This document shows, one piece after another, positions 63,550-64,000 of a stretch of DNA of 64,000 nucleotides. This DNA comes from Aestuariivirga sp. GTDB lineage: Bacteria; Pseudomonadota; Alphaproteobacteria; Rhizobiales; Aestuariivirgaceae. Numbering within the stretch: position 1 is the first letter of the stretch; every line of letters begins with the position of its first letter. The stretch is taken from positions 62,001 to 126,000 of the forward strand of contig NZ_JADCDB010000030.1 of assembly GCF_020252395.1 (NCBI RefSeq). The letters run 5' to 3'. The notes under the pieces are model-generated. The model ran no database searches, was not told the DNA's origin, and was given only the letters and a program-made list of their open reading frames with translations. Both the position numbers and the translations under genes were made by a program.

Positions 63550-64000
63550 GAGCTGCGTCCCCGCTGAGCCGCATGGGGATGCCGGCGGCGGAAAGATAGT
63601 GCTTGGCTTCACCGATGGAATAGGCGCCGAAGTGGAAGATGGAGGCGGCGAGCACTGCCGCCGCATGTCCGTGGCGGATGCCGTTGACGAGGTGTTCAAG
63701 CGTGCCGGCGCCACCTGACGCGATGACGGGCACGGACACCGCGCCGGCGATGGCGCGGGTCAGTTCGATGTCGAAGCCCTTGCCGGTTCCATCCCGGTCC
63801 ATGGAGGTAAGCAGGATTTCGCCGGCGCCGAGCGACGTCACCTCCCGGGCAAACTCCACCGCGTCGATGCCGGTGGAATTGCGGCCACCATGGGTGAAGA
63901 TTTCCCATTTTCCGGGCGACATGAATTTGGCATCGATCGCCACGACGACGCATTGTGACCCGAACTTCTCCGCCGCCTTCCGCACGAAGTCGCGGCTGGC
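63542..64000 (-). CDS. hisF: Imidazole glycerol phosphate synthase cyclase subunit (partial, C-terminal part)
   Basis: About 152 codons of the C-terminal half of HisF are present; the gene runs off the right edge. [20 protein letters not shown]-like ([14 protein letters not shown]), [15 protein letters not shown] with the catalytic aspartate, and [14 protein letters not shown] are the second half of the phosphate-binding barrel. With HisH it makes IGP and AICAR in histidine synthesis. It heads the visible his-coaA operon. Confidence 0.94.
   Translation of the reverse strand, partial: ASRDFVRKAAEKFGSQCVVVAIDAKFMSPGKWEIFTHGGRNSTGIDAVEFAREVTSLGAGEILLTSMDRDGTGKGFDIELTRAIAGAVSVPVIASGGAGTLEHLVNGIRHGHAAAVLAASIFHFGAYSIGEAKHYLSAAGIPMRLSGDAAHD

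Overview
The window is gene-dense, GC-rich chromosomal DNA from an alphaproteobacterium, most likely of the order Hyphomicrobiales (Rhizobiales). Markers for this are an Irr-type Fur regulator divergent from fabA-fabB-fabI, the redox pair RegB/RegA (ActS/ActR) next to senC, mmcB, the ornithine-lipid acyltransferase olsB beside a two-domain malic enzyme, and the hisF-hisE-coaA order. The genus cannot be named from the sequence. No rRNA, tRNA, CRISPR array, insertion sequence or prophage was seen. Coding density is very high and many neighbours overlap by 1-14 bases.

Layout. 1-3345: a minus-strand operon of two different Rieske oxygenases and the start of a PotD-like binding protein, divergent from a BetI-like TetR regulator. 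3373-8378: a Sel1-repeat protein, then a plus-strand operon (dhaL, dhaM, HPr, Enzyme I, an HTH protein, dhaK) that carries its own PTS phosphorelay for a PEP-dependent dihydroxyacetone kinase and is preceded by a perfect 15-bp inverted repeat. 8375-13041: aspA, mmcB, regA, regB, senC. 13115-17412: intracellular PHA depolymerase, YgjP-like metallopeptidase, class A penicillin-binding protein. 17572-26764: a sugar or sugar-acid catabolic island (UxaA-family dehydratase, GntR regulator, aldo/keto reductase, L-gulonate 3-dehydrogenase-like enzyme, FrcABC-like ABC importer, ROK regulator, FucU-like mutarotase). 26765-27221: a gene-poor stretch with a dispersed repeat and a DUF1501 remnant.

27222-64000 is mainly housekeeping: enoyl-CoA hydratase and mutM; trpS; an Nfu protein; a TsaB-RimI fusion; plsC/olsA; miaB; phoH; ybeY; a CorC/TlyC protein; comM; a hybrid histidine kinase; olsB; maeB; mutS; glnD; murJ; ubiE; ubiB; coaBC; dut; a ThiF/MoeB-like protein; fabI-fabB-fabA; irr; an Ada-like methyltransferase; nth; a CysZ/EI24 membrane protein; a PfkB kinase; coaA; hisE; hisF (cut by the window end).

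The most notable structures beyond the genes are three gapless 105-bp copies of a dispersed repeat (15100, 26804, 40849), all in the same orientation and all between convergent genes, one of them supplying the C-terminal tail of OlsB. Others are the hairpin in front of the dha operon, a palindrome touching the start codon of the GntR gene, a 9-bp inverted pair upstream of the frc-like operon, an Irr-box-like sequence lying on a good sigma-70 promoter before the nfu gene, and an olsB reading frame with no normal start codon. All functions are inferred from sequence alone; repeat identities were counted by hand and no database search was run.
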